Below are positions 16,114 through 25,723 of a stretch of 64,000 bases of DNA, in pieces. How positions within the stretch are numbered: the first letter of the stretch is position 1; each line of letters opens with the position of its first letter. Source of the DNA: Shuttleworthella satelles DSM 14600 (GTDB taxonomy: Bacteria > Bacillota > Clostridia > Lachnospirales > Lachnospiraceae); NCBI RefSeq assembly GCF_000160115.1, contig NZ_GG665866.1:372001-436000 (forward strand). The letters are read 5' to 3'. Under the pieces are notes generated by a model that did no database searches, was not told where the DNA came from, and worked only from the letters and a program-made list of their open reading frames with translations. The position numbers were made by a program, and so were the translations under genes.

Positions 16114-18651
16114 TTATTTCCTGCCGCGAATTGCCAGAAGGACTGCCATGCTTCCCAGAGCAAATGTTCCGCAGATAAGGAAAATCCATAGCTGCCCCAG
16201 GTCTCCCAGTCTGGGCGCGTAAACCTTCCCCTCCGTCCGCGGGATCTCAGGCTTGATCGGACGATCAGACACCGTTCCTAAATCCGCGATTTCTCCCGGC
16301 CTGTTTGGATCCTGCCCGATCGCAAAGCGCAGGTTCACCAGCTCATATCCCCGGTTCTTGTCGCAGGATAATTCCATCAGACGATAATGTCCCTTTGGAA
16401 GGGCTCCCAGCTGATCGTCAATCCGGGCCATATTGCCATATCTTCCCAGGCCAAACCAGGTTCCGGCATCCTCTGTCATCTCAGAAACAGTCAGCGGCTT
16501 GTCCTGCTTGATCTGCCATTCTCCGCTCTTTGTCTCTTTTGATCCCTGGTCCAGCTGAATCCGATCAAGGAAGCGATCGTTGGCATTGGTCTTGTGGCTG
16601 TGCGCGATATGGCCGGCCCTGCTGTCAAAGCTTCCGTCTGCCCCTGTCATAACAATATGTTTCTCTCCCGTCTCCTCCCGGATCAAAAGGAAGGGAACCT
16701 GGATTTTCTCCTTACTGTCTTCCTTGATCTTACGAAGAAGGAGATCGGAGCGAATGGGTCGATTATTCTCGGCAAAGGTCAGCTTTTTCCCGTCAATATC
16801 GGTCTGGCAGAGTTTTCCCCCCTGCAGATCCCTGCTGATTTCAACTGTCTTCTCCTGTCTCTCACCAAGACAGTAGTCCTGATTGACCAATCTGAACTCG
16901 CCGCCTGTCTTCATTGTCTCCTCGACAATCCCATATTTTCCATAGGGCAGGCTCCTGTCATATCCGTCGCCATCATCATCCGTTGTAGCCAGATAGACTT
17001 CCTTCGCCTCGCTCTTAAGACCGTAGAGGCGCATTGCCTCCTCCTGGCTGTATTTTTTGCAGATCATTTCCCGGATCTTTGCCCCCGGAGCAAAACGCTC
17101 ATCCTCACTGTAAATTCCATCTCTGTTGAGATCCACCGCTACCGTTTTCGCTGAGCGATTATAGATGGAGAAACGAATCCCCTCCAGGCTCATTGCCGCC
17201 GTATAGTCTCTTCCGTCCGGATAAGAGGTCTCCCTCTTCTCCAGAAGAATTCCGCCGCGCAGAATCTGCTCCCGCTGGCCATCGATCAGCGGATGAACCG
17301 TTTTCACCTGATGGTCGCTCCCACAGACCGTCTTGAGTAAATATAGCTTGGGATCAAGGGCATAGATCGCTCTTCCTTTGGCATCACGCGGAGCCTTCTT
17401 CTCCTGAATCAGATAGGAGCCTAAAGGCAGGACCTTCTTCCCCTGGTATTCCAGCAGGGGATCGCCGGACACATAGCAGCGGGGATCCTGGAAGTGAATC
17501 TCTCCCTTTTCATCTGTTCTCATCAGCCAGAGGTAAGTGGCCTTCTTATCCTTAGCCGCCTCTGCCGATGGCAGATCCTCCGGGTAAAAGCGAATCGAAT
17601 ACTCTGCTCCGAAAAGGCTGCCGTCCCCCTGTCCCTTTTCGCTGAGTTGAGCGTCCTTCTTGCGCCAGAGGATATCCGGCACATCATAGACAGGCTCGTC
17701 CTTCAATTCCATAGAGCCGATTTCATGGACATTCCCTCCGGCCTTGGCCGTAAAGGAGTATACCCTCTCATCTGTGCGATAAGATCCATTGGCAGGCCCT
17801 CTGCTCTCGCGAACAAAATACTGCTTTCCGGGCGTCAGATTCTGAAAGGTCCCCTCATATCGCTGGGATTCCCCTTCCCTTGTCAGACAAATCTCCTGTA
17901 ATTGCTTCCTGCAGGCAGCATCATCATAGAGCCCGTAGCAGACCCCTGCCAGAGAATAGCAGCGGTTCTTCTCTGTCAGCGGATCCGCCGCTGACCTTTT
18001 TCGAATGACAAAAGAGGTCCCGGGTACTTCCTCCTCTTTCGGCGCCTGCCAGAAATAGAGCAGATCCTGTCCCTCTGCATCTTTATTGTGGCAAAGAAAG
18101 GCCCTCAGCAGATTCTCTTTTGGCGCCGGCCTGGATTTTACCAGCTTCCAGTAACGTTCTGCCTGTTCCTTTCCTCTGGCATTGAGGTCGACTGACCAGT
18201 GGGGATCGCCCATAGCCCTGGCCAAAGTCACATGGGAGATGACCAGCTGTTCCTCAGGGGACAGACCCAGCTCTCCCATGGCATTGGTCCGACTGCCATA
18301 GCCGTAATAGAGTACTTTCCTCACCTGCTCATCTCTTTGCTCACTGACCCGAAAGCTTGTGCCGATTCCCGGCGTGGACTTATTCGGATTGACACAAAAT
18401 CCGTGATAATCGCTCCCCCCTCTTTGCAGGATAAAGTCATTCGTCCAGTTGCCTTTCCCCAGGCCGGCCTGCTCATAGCTGACCTCTTTGGCATAGGACT
18501 TGAGCACCGCCAGATCTTCCACGGCAAATACCCGCCCAAACCGCCTTCCCGCTCCTCGCAGCGGAAGAGGCAGAATCGTCCCCAATACCGCCAGCAATAA
18601 AACCAGACAGACCACTCGCGTCCGTCTCCTTCTACAAATGCTATTCTTCAT
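16114..18651 (-). CDS. Large surface protein: thioester-type N-terminus, SpaA-like repeats, C-terminal anchor
   Basis: This is an 845-residue secreted protein. A signal peptide (about 1-35: basic start, then CLVLLLAVLGTILPLPL) is followed by a domain with GFCVNPNKSTPG and EEQLVISHVTLARAMGD. These resemble the Cys and downstream regions of Gram-positive thioester adhesins. Several SpaA/Cna-B-like beta domains follow, with motifs such as YGLYDDAACRK, LTPGKQYFVRE and LPYGKYGIVEE, where Lys-Asn isopeptide bonds are usual. The end reads APRLGDLGQ, a membrane helix and RGRK: a sorting-signal layout in which LPxTG is replaced. The start at 18651 follows GGGAGGAAGT. No sortase gene is in the window. 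A host-binding or pilus-tip role is inferred. Confidence 0.82.
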   Translation of the reverse strand: MKNSICRRRRTRVVCLVLLLAVLGTILPLPLRGAGRRFGRVFAVEDLAVLKSYAKEVSYEQAGLGKGNWTNDFILQRGGSDYHGFCVNPNKSTPGIGTSFRVSEQRDEQVRKVLYYGYGSRTNAMGELGLSPEEQLVISHVTLARAMGDPHWSVDLNARGKEQAERYWKLVKSRPAPKENLLRAFLCHNKDAEGQDLLYFWQAPKEEEVPGTSFVIRKRSAADPLTEKNRCYSLAGVCYGLYDDAACRKQLQEICLTREGESQRYEGTFQNLTPGKQYFVRESRGPANGSYRTDERVYSFTAKAGGNVHEIGSMELKDEPVYDVPDILWRKKDAQLSEKGQGDGSLFGAEYSIRFYPEDLPSAEAAKDKKATYLWLMRTDEKGEIHFQDPRCYVSGDPLLEYQGKKVLPLGSYLIQEKKAPRDAKGRAIYALDPKLYLLKTVCGSDHQVKTVHPLIDGQREQILRGGILLEKRETSYPDGRDYTAAMSLEGIRFSIYNRSAKTVAVDLNRDGIYSEDERFAPGAKIREMICKKYSQEEAMRLYGLKSEAKEVYLATTDDDGDGYDRSLPYGKYGIVEETMKTGGEFRLVNQDYCLGERQEKTVEISRDLQGGKLCQTDIDGKKLTFAENNRPIRSDLLLRKIKEDSKEKIQVPFLLIREETGEKHIVMTGADGSFDSRAGHIAHSHKTNANDRFLDRIQLDQGSKETKSGEWQIKQDKPLTVSEMTEDAGTWFGLGRYGNMARIDDQLGALPKGHYRLMELSCDKNRGYELVNLRFAIGQDPNRPGEIADLGTVSDRPIKPEIPRTEGKVYAPRLGDLGQLWIFLICGTFALGSMAVLLAIRGRK

Positions 18652-18916
18652 ACTTCCTCCCATTGTGGATCGGCAGATCCGATCAATCACAATCTGTCAC
18701 GAGAGGTAAGGCAAGAATAGCCCTTGTATCATCCCTGCACAAGAGACAGGCTCAACAAAGAAAAGAGCTCTTTTTCTCTCTTTTTGATATTTTGCAGGAT
18801 TCCCTGCAAACGCTATTTTCTGCTCTCAAAACGATCAACTCTTCCAGCTTCCGTCCGGGTACAAAGGTACAATAAAAAATGGAATCCGCTTCCGCAAATC
18901 TTTAAAACCACAGATA

Positions 18917-18959
18917 AGGGGCCGTGAAGAAATGACTCTCTCATTTCTTCACAGCCCCT
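18917..18959. repeat. Hairpin repeat family, copy 3 (downstream of rubredoxin)
   Basis: AGGGGC-C-GTGAAGAAATGA pairs with TCATTTCTTCAC-A-GCCCCT around CTCTC. It is closely similar to the copy at 4613-4656. It lies 60 bp downstream of the rubredoxin stop in the otherwise empty 18652-19019 spacer and probably ends that transcript. Confidence 0.78.
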
Positions 18960-19019
18960 GAGATCTTCAGATTCGATGGGATTTCTATCCCACTTCATCC
19001 TCATCCATCAAATGTCCGA

Positions 19020-19181
19020 TTAATCAGCTACAACAAAAGCATCCTTTGACGCGCCGCAAACAGGGCAAACCCAGTCATCGGGGATATCTTCAAAGGCGGT
19101 TCCCGGAGCAATGCCGCCATCGGGATCACCGACCTCGGGATCATAGATATAACCACAGGGCTCACATAAATACTTATCCAT
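19020..19181 (-). CDS. Rubredoxin
   Basis: The 53-residue protein contains both CxxCG knuckles, [12 protein letters not shown] (residues 4-15) and [11 protein letters not shown], that bind one Fe with four cysteines. It also has the conserved aromatic and proline pattern of rubredoxin. It is a cytoplasmic one-electron carrier, used in anaerobes to reduce peroxide or superoxide-detoxifying enzymes. ATG at 19181 is chosen because AAAGGAATGC precedes it and rubredoxins begin MxKYxC. It has its own strong promoter at 19258-19286. Confidence 0.96.
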   Translation of the reverse strand: MDKYLCEPCGYIYDPEVGDPDGGIAPGTAFEDIPDDWVCPVCGASKDAFVVAD

Positions 19182-19257
19182 ATCGCATTCCTTTCTGTCC
19201 ACACGCAAGGTGAACTTCCCATAAATCTACTGTAACTAGGAATTGTTACTGGAAAGC

Positions 19258-19286
19258 ATTATATTTGATCTCCTTTTTAATTGCAA
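19258..19286 (-). promoter_or_regulatory. Rubredoxin promoter
   Basis: On the minus strand TTGCAA (plus 19281-19286) and TATAAT (plus 19258-19263) are exactly 17 bases apart. The -35 box lies inside the palindrome AATTGC-AA-GCAATT. The leader of about 70 nt contains GTAAC-N8-GTTAC. Confidence 0.75.
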
Positions 19287-19357
19287 GCAATTTTTATTGC
19301 TCTCTTCCCTGCTGAGACGCAGCTAACAGGCACTTACTGACAAGCTGCAGTCTCACC

Positions 19358-19412
19358 CCCATAATTCAGCTGCTGACATGCAGCAGTCCCGCACTTCCCA
19401 TCATTCAGCTGC
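19358..19412. repeat. 39-bp period direct repeat upstream of the MATE gene
   Basis: CCCATAATTCAGCTGC (19358-19373) and CCCATCATTCAGCTGC (19397-19412) differ at one base. They lie in the 19182-19537 spacer between the rubredoxin and MATE genes; apart from the rubredoxin promoter nothing else is evident there. Confidence 0.5.
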
Positions 19413-19537
19413 CGGTTCGCTTGAGAAATCCCCCTGTCCCAATTACAATTAAGATTACTCTCCACCGCAAGACATCAGTGCGGGTCCTGGTTCTCTATAG
19501 CCACAGAAGATTTGACAGAAGAAATAAAGTGAAGACT

Positions 19538-20914
19538 ATGACCCATCAAAAGCAAACAAAATCCATCCAGAAAAACCTGACCCAGGGTCCCATCAACCGC
19601 CAGATTCTGACCTTCTTTCTCCCCCTTGTCATCGGGGCTTTCTTTCAGCAACTCTATAACACCGTCGACGCGTCCGTGGTCGGACAATTCGCCGGGACAG
19701 AGTCTCTGGCCGCTGTCGGCGGTTCCTCCGGCATGATCACCCTCTTTTTGTTCACCTTCTTCATAAATCTGGCAACCGGAGCTACTGTTGTCATCTCTCA
19801 GCATTTTGGAGCCGCAGAGACAGATAAAGTAGATGATGCCCTGCACACCGCCTATGCTTTTTCCATATTGGCGGGTCTTTTTCTGGGTATCATTATGCTC
19901 TTTTTAACCGATCCCTTCCTGCGTCTTTTACAGACGCCGGAGAATCTGATGGAGGCCTCCGCTCTCTATGTCCGAACCCTCATGGTCGGACTGATCTTTA
20001 CCCTGACCTACAATATGGGCGCCGGAATCCTGCGGGCCATTGGCGACTCCCGCCGCCCCCTCTATATTCTGATCGCCGCCACTGCCATCAACATTATCCT
20101 TGACCTCTTCTTTGTCGCCTTCCTGCACATGGGCGTTTTTGGCGTCGGCATCGCGACTGATATCTCACAGGGCATTTCCGCCCTTCTGGTCAGCTGGCTT
20201 CTGATCCGAAAAACACCCGGACTCAGACTTTCTCTCAGGCGACTTCATCTGAATCCGCAAACTCTGGCCAGAATTCTCCGCATCGGTCTTCCCACGGCCA
20301 TTGCCGGCAGCATGTTCACCATTTCCAACATGATTCTTCAGGCCTCTCTCAACCAGAAGGGAGTAAACGCCATGGCGGCCTGGACCGCTTATGCCCGTCT
20401 GGATGCCATCTGGTGGATGATCGACGCGTCCTTTTCTGCCTCCATCACTACTTTTATCGGGCAAAATTTCGGGGCGGCAAAGCCGGATCGAATCAAAAAG
20501 GCGAGCAGAAATGTTCTCCTCATCGAACTGGCCTTCGCTCTGATTCTCACCGGTCTTCTACTGATCTTTACTCCCTCTCTCATGCTCCTCTTTACCAGAG
20601 ACGCGGAGGTGATTCACCTGGCGGAGGACATTTGCCGCTGCATCGCCCCCTTCTATGCCATCTATGCCTTCTCTGAGGTCCTCGGATCCATTCTGCGGGC
20701 GGAAAATAAGGTGCTGATCACCACCCTGATCAATCTGCTCGGCATCTGCGGCTTTCGCGCGATCTGGCTCCTTGTCATCGTCCCCGGAGGCAGCGTCAGG
20801 CAGCTCTTTTCCTGTATGCCCATCTCCTGGGCCATTATCTCCGCCTCTATAACCATCTACTATCTGCTGCAGCAGCCCGGGATTCTGCATCGGCTGGAGG
20901 GCAGATCCAAATGA
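19538..20914 (+). CDS. MATE-family multidrug/metabolite exporter
   Basis: The 458-residue inner-membrane protein has about twelve membrane helices in two related halves. Family motifs are LPLVIGAFFQQLYNTVDASV near residue 20 and GAGILRAIGDSRRPL in the first half, with AWTAYARLD and GSILRAENKV in the second. MATE proteins export cationic drugs or metabolites in exchange for Na+ or H+. ATG at 19538 is preferred over the 39-codon-longer in-frame start at 19421, since homologues start close to the first helix; its ribosome binding site is weak (GTGAAG). No regulator adjoins it. Confidence 0.93.
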   Translation: MTHQKQTKSIQKNLTQGPINRQILTFFLPLVIGAFFQQLYNTVDASVVGQFAGTESLAAVGGSSGMITLFLFTFFINLATGATVVISQHFGAAETDKVDDALHTAYAFSILAGLFLGIIMLFLTDPFLRLLQTPENLMEASALYVRTLMVGLIFTLTYNMGAGILRAIGDSRRPLYILIAATAINIILDLFFVAFLHMGVFGVGIATDISQGISALLVSWLLIRKTPGLRLSLRRLHLNPQTLARILRIGLPTAIAGSMFTISNMILQASLNQKGVNAMAAWTAYARLDAIWWMIDASFSASITTFIGQNFGAAKPDRIKKASRNVLLIELAFALILTGLLLIFTPSLMLLFTRDAEVIHLAEDICRCIAPFYAIYAFSEVLGSILRAENKVLITTLINLLGICGFRAIWLLVIVPGGSVRQLFSCMPISWAIISASITIYYLLQQPGILHRLEGRSK

Positions 20915-21029
20915 CAGACAGAAGTCATGGGCTAGATCGAAATAAAATCAGAAGACCCGGCCGCATACCAGAGTCCTTCATCTGCTCTATAATAGAAGGG
21001 TCAAAGCAGAAAAAGACAGGAGGAAACAT

Positions 21030-22034
21030 ATGTCACACACCTATCAGGCAGCGGATAACCGCTATGAAAAGATGCTATACCGCAGGGTTGGCGCAAGCGG
21101 TCTTCTCTTTCCCGCCATCTCCCTTGGCTTCTGGCATAACTTCGGGGAGAACGACAACCCCGATAACATGCGGGCCATGATGCGAACTGCCTTTGATCTA
21201 GGAATCAGCCAATTTGATCTGGCCAACAACTATGGCCCCCAATACGGACGCGCCGAGAAAAATGCCGGCAAGTTCCTGGCAGAGGATTTCAAGCCCTATC
21301 GGGATGAACTCGTCATCAGCTCCAAGGCCGGATATGATATGTGGCCCGGCCCTTACGGCAACTGGGGCAGCCGCAAGTATCTGATCGCCAGTGCCGACCA
21401 GTCCCTGAACCGTCTGGGGCTCGATTATGTGGACATTTTCTATCACCATCGTCCCGATCCCAACACCCCCCTGGCGGAGACCCTGGACGCCCTCAAGTCA
21501 ATTGTGGACGCGGGCAAGGCAATTTACGCCGGTATTTCCAACTACAATGCGGAGCAGACAAGAGCAGCTGTCAGATACGCCAGGAAGATCCATCTGCCCC
21601 TGATTGTCAACCAGTCCCGCTACTCCATCTTCGACCGCAAGATTGAGCGCATGGATTTGCCCGGACAGGCCGACGAGGACGGCATAGGCATCATCGCCTT
21701 CTCTCCTCTGGCCCAGGGCCTGCTGTCCGACCGCTATTTAGACGGCATCCCTTCCGACAGCCGGATCGCCCACGATGGCCGCTATCTCAAGAGAGAGGAT
21801 CTGACCGAGAATAAGCTGTCTGCTGCCCGTCGCCTGCAGGAGATCGCCAGGGACCGCGGGCAGTCTCTGGCTCAGATGGCTCTTGCCTGGGACCTGCGTC
21901 TTCCCCAGGTCTCCTCTGTCATCATCGGAGCCTCCAGTCCCGCGCAGATCAAAGAGAATGTAGACGCTCTCGCGCGCCTGGACTTCTCCCCCGCGGAGCT
22001 GACCGAAATCGACGAAATTGCCGCAGGAATCTAG
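21030..22034 (+). CDS. Aldo/keto reductase, YghZ (GPR) type
   Basis: The 334-residue TIM-barrel NADPH-dependent oxidoreductase shows FDLANNYGPQYGRAEKNAGK with catalytic Asp and Tyr, VISSKAGYDMWPGPYGNWGSR with catalytic Lys, DIFYHHRPDP with catalytic His, and IIGASSPAQIKEN for the cofactor phosphate. The WPGPYG(N/E)WGSRK stretch is typical of YghZ, which reduces L-glyceraldehyde 3-phosphate and methylglyoxal in E. coli. The start follows AGGAGGAAACAT. A TATAAT at 20988-20993 is the likely -10 box, so transcription probably starts after the MATE gene. Confidence 0.93.
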   Translation: MSHTYQAADNRYEKMLYRRVGASGLLFPAISLGFWHNFGENDNPDNMRAMMRTAFDLGISQFDLANNYGPQYGRAEKNAGKFLAEDFKPYRDELVISSKAGYDMWPGPYGNWGSRKYLIASADQSLNRLGLDYVDIFYHHRPDPNTPLAETLDALKSIVDAGKAIYAGISNYNAEQTRAAVRYARKIHLPLIVNQSRYSIFDRKIERMDLPGQADEDGIGIIAFSPLAQGLLSDRYLDGIPSDSRIAHDGRYLKREDLTENKLSAARRLQEIARDRGQSLAQMALAWDLRLPQVSSVIIGASSPAQIKENVDALARLDFSPAELTEIDEIAAGI

Positions 22035-22104
22035 AGATGTTATAAACCCACAGGAATCTGACAGGCCTCTTCGTCCTTTTTTATCCACATCCGAAAAACC
22101 TTTT

Positions 22105-22147
22105 GGGGATCTTTGCGCGCGCTGCCAGGCTGCCCGCAAAGATCCCC
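22105..22147. terminator. Bidirectional hairpin between convergent genes
   Basis: GGGGATCTTTGCG (22105-22117) and CGCAAAGATCCCC (22135-22147) are perfect 13-bp arms. It lies between the convergent aldo/keto reductase and ABC transporter genes. T-rich tails are weak on both sides, but position and strength fit a shared terminator. Confidence 0.6.
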
Positions 22148-22183
22148 TTCTCCGCATTCTCCTTCGTATGTAAATTTCTCTGT

Positions 22184-23905
22184 TCAGTATGTAAATTTCT
22201 CTGTCAGACTGGATTTTTCAATCAGCCTCTGGTAGAGCGGCGACTTCTTCATAAGCTCGTCGTGCGTACCCGCTGCCTCCACCCTTCCGGCGTCCATCAC
22301 CACGATCTGATCCGCCTTCTCGATGGATTTGAGCCGATGAGACACGATGATGACGGTCTTATCGGTAATCAGCCGGTTTAAAGCCTCCTGGATCTTCCGC
22401 TCGTTTTCCACATCCAGACTTGCGCTGATCTCATCCAGCAGCAGTATCGGCGCGTTTTTCAGGAGCGCGCGGGCAATCGAGATCCTCTGTCGCTCTCCGC
22501 CTGAGAGCTTGCTGCCGTTTTCCCCGATGAGGGTGTCATATCCTTCGGGCAGCCTGAGGATAAAGTCCTCGCAGTTCGCGAGCCTGGCCGCCTGCCGCAC
22601 CTCCTCATCCGTCGCGTCCAAACGGCCCATACGGATATTGTCCAGTACAGAGCTGTTGAAGAGGATCACATCCTGAAAGACGAAGGAGACCTTATCAAAG
22701 AGCGCGTCTGTGGATATCTCCTGAATGTCATGGCCATCGATCCTGATACTTCCGCCGTCATAATCGTAGAGCCGTGAGATCAGGCGCAAAATCGTTGACT
22801 TGCCGCATCCGGACGGCCCCACAATCGCCGTAACCTGATCCTGCTTTGCCACAAAGCTCACGCCATTGATCACCTTTGTTTCATCGTTATAGGCAAAGCG
22901 CACATCTTTTAGTTCAATGTCAAAATGCTCCAGCTCAAGGTTTTTTCCCTGCTGCGTCGGCGTGTTTCTGAGTTCTCCTATCCGCTTGATTCTGGCGTCC
23001 AGATAAAAGAACTCGGCGAAAAAGTCCTCCATGACTCCTACCGCGTCCGTCAGACGCATGGAAACCAGTAAAAAGCCGATCACATAAATCATCTGGACAG
23101 CGTTGATCCGCAGGAGCGCCGCGGAGACTGCCGCGACAAATCCGATGCTCAGCTTCATGACAGCTGTGGACAGGAGGATGGGCATGGACTGCATAAGCTC
23201 TGTCCGCACCCGCAGCCGCTCGGCGGCGTCTAAAGAAGCTGATACCTCCTGGTAATTTTTGTCCTCATAGCGACAGCTCTTGATTTCCCGCTGCAGCTCG
23301 ATCGCCTCCTGGAATGCCTCTGTTGTCTCGCGCATTTTCCAGAAGTATTTCTCTGTCCATCGCTTCTGTGCCCTTTGTGACAAGAGCATGAGCACGAGTC
23401 CCACCGCAAGCGGAATCAAAGCGGCCAGGCCCAGGAGCGGATTGGATGCCAAAAGAAGCACTGCCATTACGGTCAGGAAAAAAACATAGGCGATGCAGCG
23501 CGGAATGGAGTGACTCATAGCGTGTTCCAGATCCGTCACATCCTGCATGATCGTCTGGGCCAGATCGCTCAGATCATGCCTTGAGAAATAGGACAGAGGC
23601 AGCTTTTTGATCTGATCCGCAATCTCTAACCGCAGGTTGGTGGCCTCCTGATAGGTTCCGTTAAAGGTCAGCACATATTCGCGGTCAATGAGGATGTACA
23701 GCACTGCCAGCGTGACCGCGATGATAGCCAGATAGTACCAGGCGGGCCTGATAACGCCCTTGAGCACATTGTCCCCATAGTACATGGCGATCAGCATCAG
23801 GGCCATATAGCCCGCGTTTACAAAGAAGGAAGCCAGGGCAGCGCGGCGCACCATGCGGATACCACTGTCTGTCAAGCCAAAATTTCGTTTCAATATCGTC
23901 TTCAT
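22184..23905 (-). CDS. ABC exporter, fused permease/ATPase (second of pair)
   Basis: The 573-residue half-transporter has six membrane helices (about 15-300) and a nucleotide-binding domain: Walker A GPSGCGKST, Q-loop VFQDVILF, signature LSGGERQR, Walker B ILLLDEISASLD and H-loop IVSHRL. ATG at 23905 (MKTILKR) is chosen rather than 23920; it overlaps the end of the first transporter gene by four bases, so the two are coupled and probably form a heterodimer. Pairs like this, behind a DtxR-like operator, recall IrtAB or other iron/siderophore exporters, but drug export is equally possible. Confidence 0.92.
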   Translation of the reverse strand: MKTILKRNFGLTDSGIRMVRRAALASFFVNAGYMALMLIAMYYGDNVLKGVIRPAWYYLAIIAVTLAVLYILIDREYVLTFNGTYQEATNLRLEIADQIKKLPLSYFSRHDLSDLAQTIMQDVTDLEHAMSHSIPRCIAYVFFLTVMAVLLLASNPLLGLAALIPLAVGLVLMLLSQRAQKRWTEKYFWKMRETTEAFQEAIELQREIKSCRYEDKNYQEVSASLDAAERLRVRTELMQSMPILLSTAVMKLSIGFVAAVSAALLRINAVQMIYVIGFLLVSMRLTDAVGVMEDFFAEFFYLDARIKRIGELRNTPTQQGKNLELEHFDIELKDVRFAYNDETKVINGVSFVAKQDQVTAIVGPSGCGKSTILRLISRLYDYDGGSIRIDGHDIQEISTDALFDKVSFVFQDVILFNSSVLDNIRMGRLDATDEEVRQAARLANCEDFILRLPEGYDTLIGENGSKLSGGERQRISIARALLKNAPILLLDEISASLDVENERKIQEALNRLITDKTVIIVSHRLKSIEKADQIVVMDAGRVEAAGTHDELMKKSPLYQRLIEKSSLTEKFTY

Positions 23906-25632
23906 TCGCGCACCCTCCATTCATTCGCCTGCATAAAGTCTTCCTGCAGCTTTTGATAGACGGAGTTATGTGCCATCAACTCACTGTGGCTTCCTCTCTC
24001 CACCAGCTTCCCATCGTCAATGACAAGGATCTCGTCCACACCTGTGATAGAGCTGAGTCTGTGCGCGATCATGATGACCGTCTTTTTCTTCATGAGATTT
24101 GCAAAGGCCAGCTGCAGCTCATACTCATTTTCCGGATCCGCCGCGGCGGAGGCTTCATCTAAAATAATGATCTTTGCATCCTTTAAAATCGCCCGGGCGA
24201 TGGCAATGCGCTGCACCTCTCCGCCGGACAGATGAACCCCCCTGGCGCCAATCAGGGTGTCCTCACCCTTTTCCAGCTTGTTTAAGATCTCATCGCACTG
24301 GGCCAGGTGGAGGGCCTCCATCACCTCCTGTCGGCTGCTGTCAGGCCGCCCCATCCGCACATTTTCATAAATGCTCTTCTTGAACAGCTTCACGTCCTGA
24401 AAAACGTTTGCGATGTTTTGTGCCAGGGCGCCCTCCGTGTATTCGCTGAGATCATGCCCGTCAATTAAGATATGGCCGTCATCCAGCTGATAAAAACCAG
24501 AAATGAGCTTTACCAGCGTTGATTTCCCGGAGCCTGAAGCGCCTACCAGCGCATAAGTCTTGCCCTCCTCCAGCTTGAGGGAAAAATGCTTTATCACCTT
24601 CTGATCCTCATAGCCAAAGGTCACATCCTGAAACTCTATCGAGCTTCCCTCCATCGTCTCGCGCTGACCGGTCGAAAGCTTTTTCTCATCCATCTCGGAA
24701 AAAAGCTTTTCAATTTTTTCAATACAGGCACTGGCCTGATAGGTATACATGCCCACATACATCACCTTATTCAGGGCCATATAGAGGATGCCATTGAACA
24801 AGGCATAAAATAAAAACTTACAGAGCTGGACCCTCGGATCATCCCCGCTCCCATAGCCAAAGAACAGCGCGACAAGGAAGACCGCGTTATAGAAGACCTG
24901 AAAGAAGACATACCAGCTCCGGCAGCTCATACTGTACTTCAGAGCCAGGTCCGCGTACTCTGTCACAGATCGATAGAATTCCTTCAGCGACTGCAGACTG
25001 GTCTTAAAGATCTTCAGTACATGAATCCCTCGCACATACTCCACAGCGCCGGAATTCATCTTATCGGACGCCGCCATATACTGATTCATGAAGTTCTGGT
25101 CCCCCATCATCTTACGGATGAAGAGTATCCCCGACAGAAAGCTGACGGTAAATAGCAATCCTATCCGCCAGTCCACATAAAAGGCCAGGGCAATTCCGAG
25201 CAGGGGAGCGAACACAGCGGTGGTCAAATCCGGGATCAGATGCGCCACACTGGAGTGGGTCAGCGCCGTGTTGTCATCCATAATCTTGCGGACGCGCCCG
25301 GACTCATTCTTGTCATAAAAGCTGAAGGAAGCGTTCATCAGATGCCGAAGTCCCTGCTTCTTCAGATTTGTCTCCAGTCGAAAGGCCAGTATATGCGTAG
25401 ACCAAAGGGCCAGAAAATAGACCAGGGCATTCGCAATTAAAAAAATCACGACATCCATGGCCAGGGGAACCGCTCCGGTCATATCGACATCAACAATTAC
25501 TTTTCGCAGAAAGCGATAGAGATAATAATAGCTGGCAACAGAGAGTCCCGCGGCAAGCAGTGCCATCAGTATGCCGACATAGACAAAGCCCATCCTCTCC
25601 GGCGCATACGTCTTTAGTTTTTTGTAAATCAT
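23902..25632 (-). CDS. ABC exporter, fused permease/ATPase (first of pair)
   Basis: The 576-residue half-transporter has six membrane helices, then Walker A GASGSGKST, VFQDVKLF, signature LSGGEVQR, Walker B IIILDEASAAADPE and IAHRLSS. The D-loop region AAADPE instead of ASLD(T/V)E marks it as a distinct subgroup from its partner. ATG at 25632, after AAAGGGATTCGT, is preferred over the 19-codon-longer frame. It is the first gene of the two-gene unit controlled from the 25724-25747 operator. Confidence 0.92.
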   Translation of the reverse strand: MIYKKLKTYAPERMGFVYVGILMALLAAGLSVASYYYLYRFLRKVIVDVDMTGAVPLAMDVVIFLIANALVYFLALWSTHILAFRLETNLKKQGLRHLMNASFSFYDKNESGRVRKIMDDNTALTHSSVAHLIPDLTTAVFAPLLGIALAFYVDWRIGLLFTVSFLSGILFIRKMMGDQNFMNQYMAASDKMNSGAVEYVRGIHVLKIFKTSLQSLKEFYRSVTEYADLALKYSMSCRSWYVFFQVFYNAVFLVALFFGYGSGDDPRVQLCKFLFYALFNGILYMALNKVMYVGMYTYQASACIEKIEKLFSEMDEKKLSTGQRETMEGSSIEFQDVTFGYEDQKVIKHFSLKLEEGKTYALVGASGSGKSTLVKLISGFYQLDDGHILIDGHDLSEYTEGALAQNIANVFQDVKLFKKSIYENVRMGRPDSSRQEVMEALHLAQCDEILNKLEKGEDTLIGARGVHLSGGEVQRIAIARAILKDAKIIILDEASAAADPENEYELQLAFANLMKKKTVIMIAHRLSSITGVDEILVIDDGKLVERGSHSELMAHNSVYQKLQEDFMQANEWRVRE

Positions 25633-25723
25633 ACGAATCCCTTTCTCTCTGGCAGACCGAAGGCAGACACAATCCTCCCCTCTGATCAACTGGAAATCAG
25701 CTCAGTCTTTATCGATACCATTA

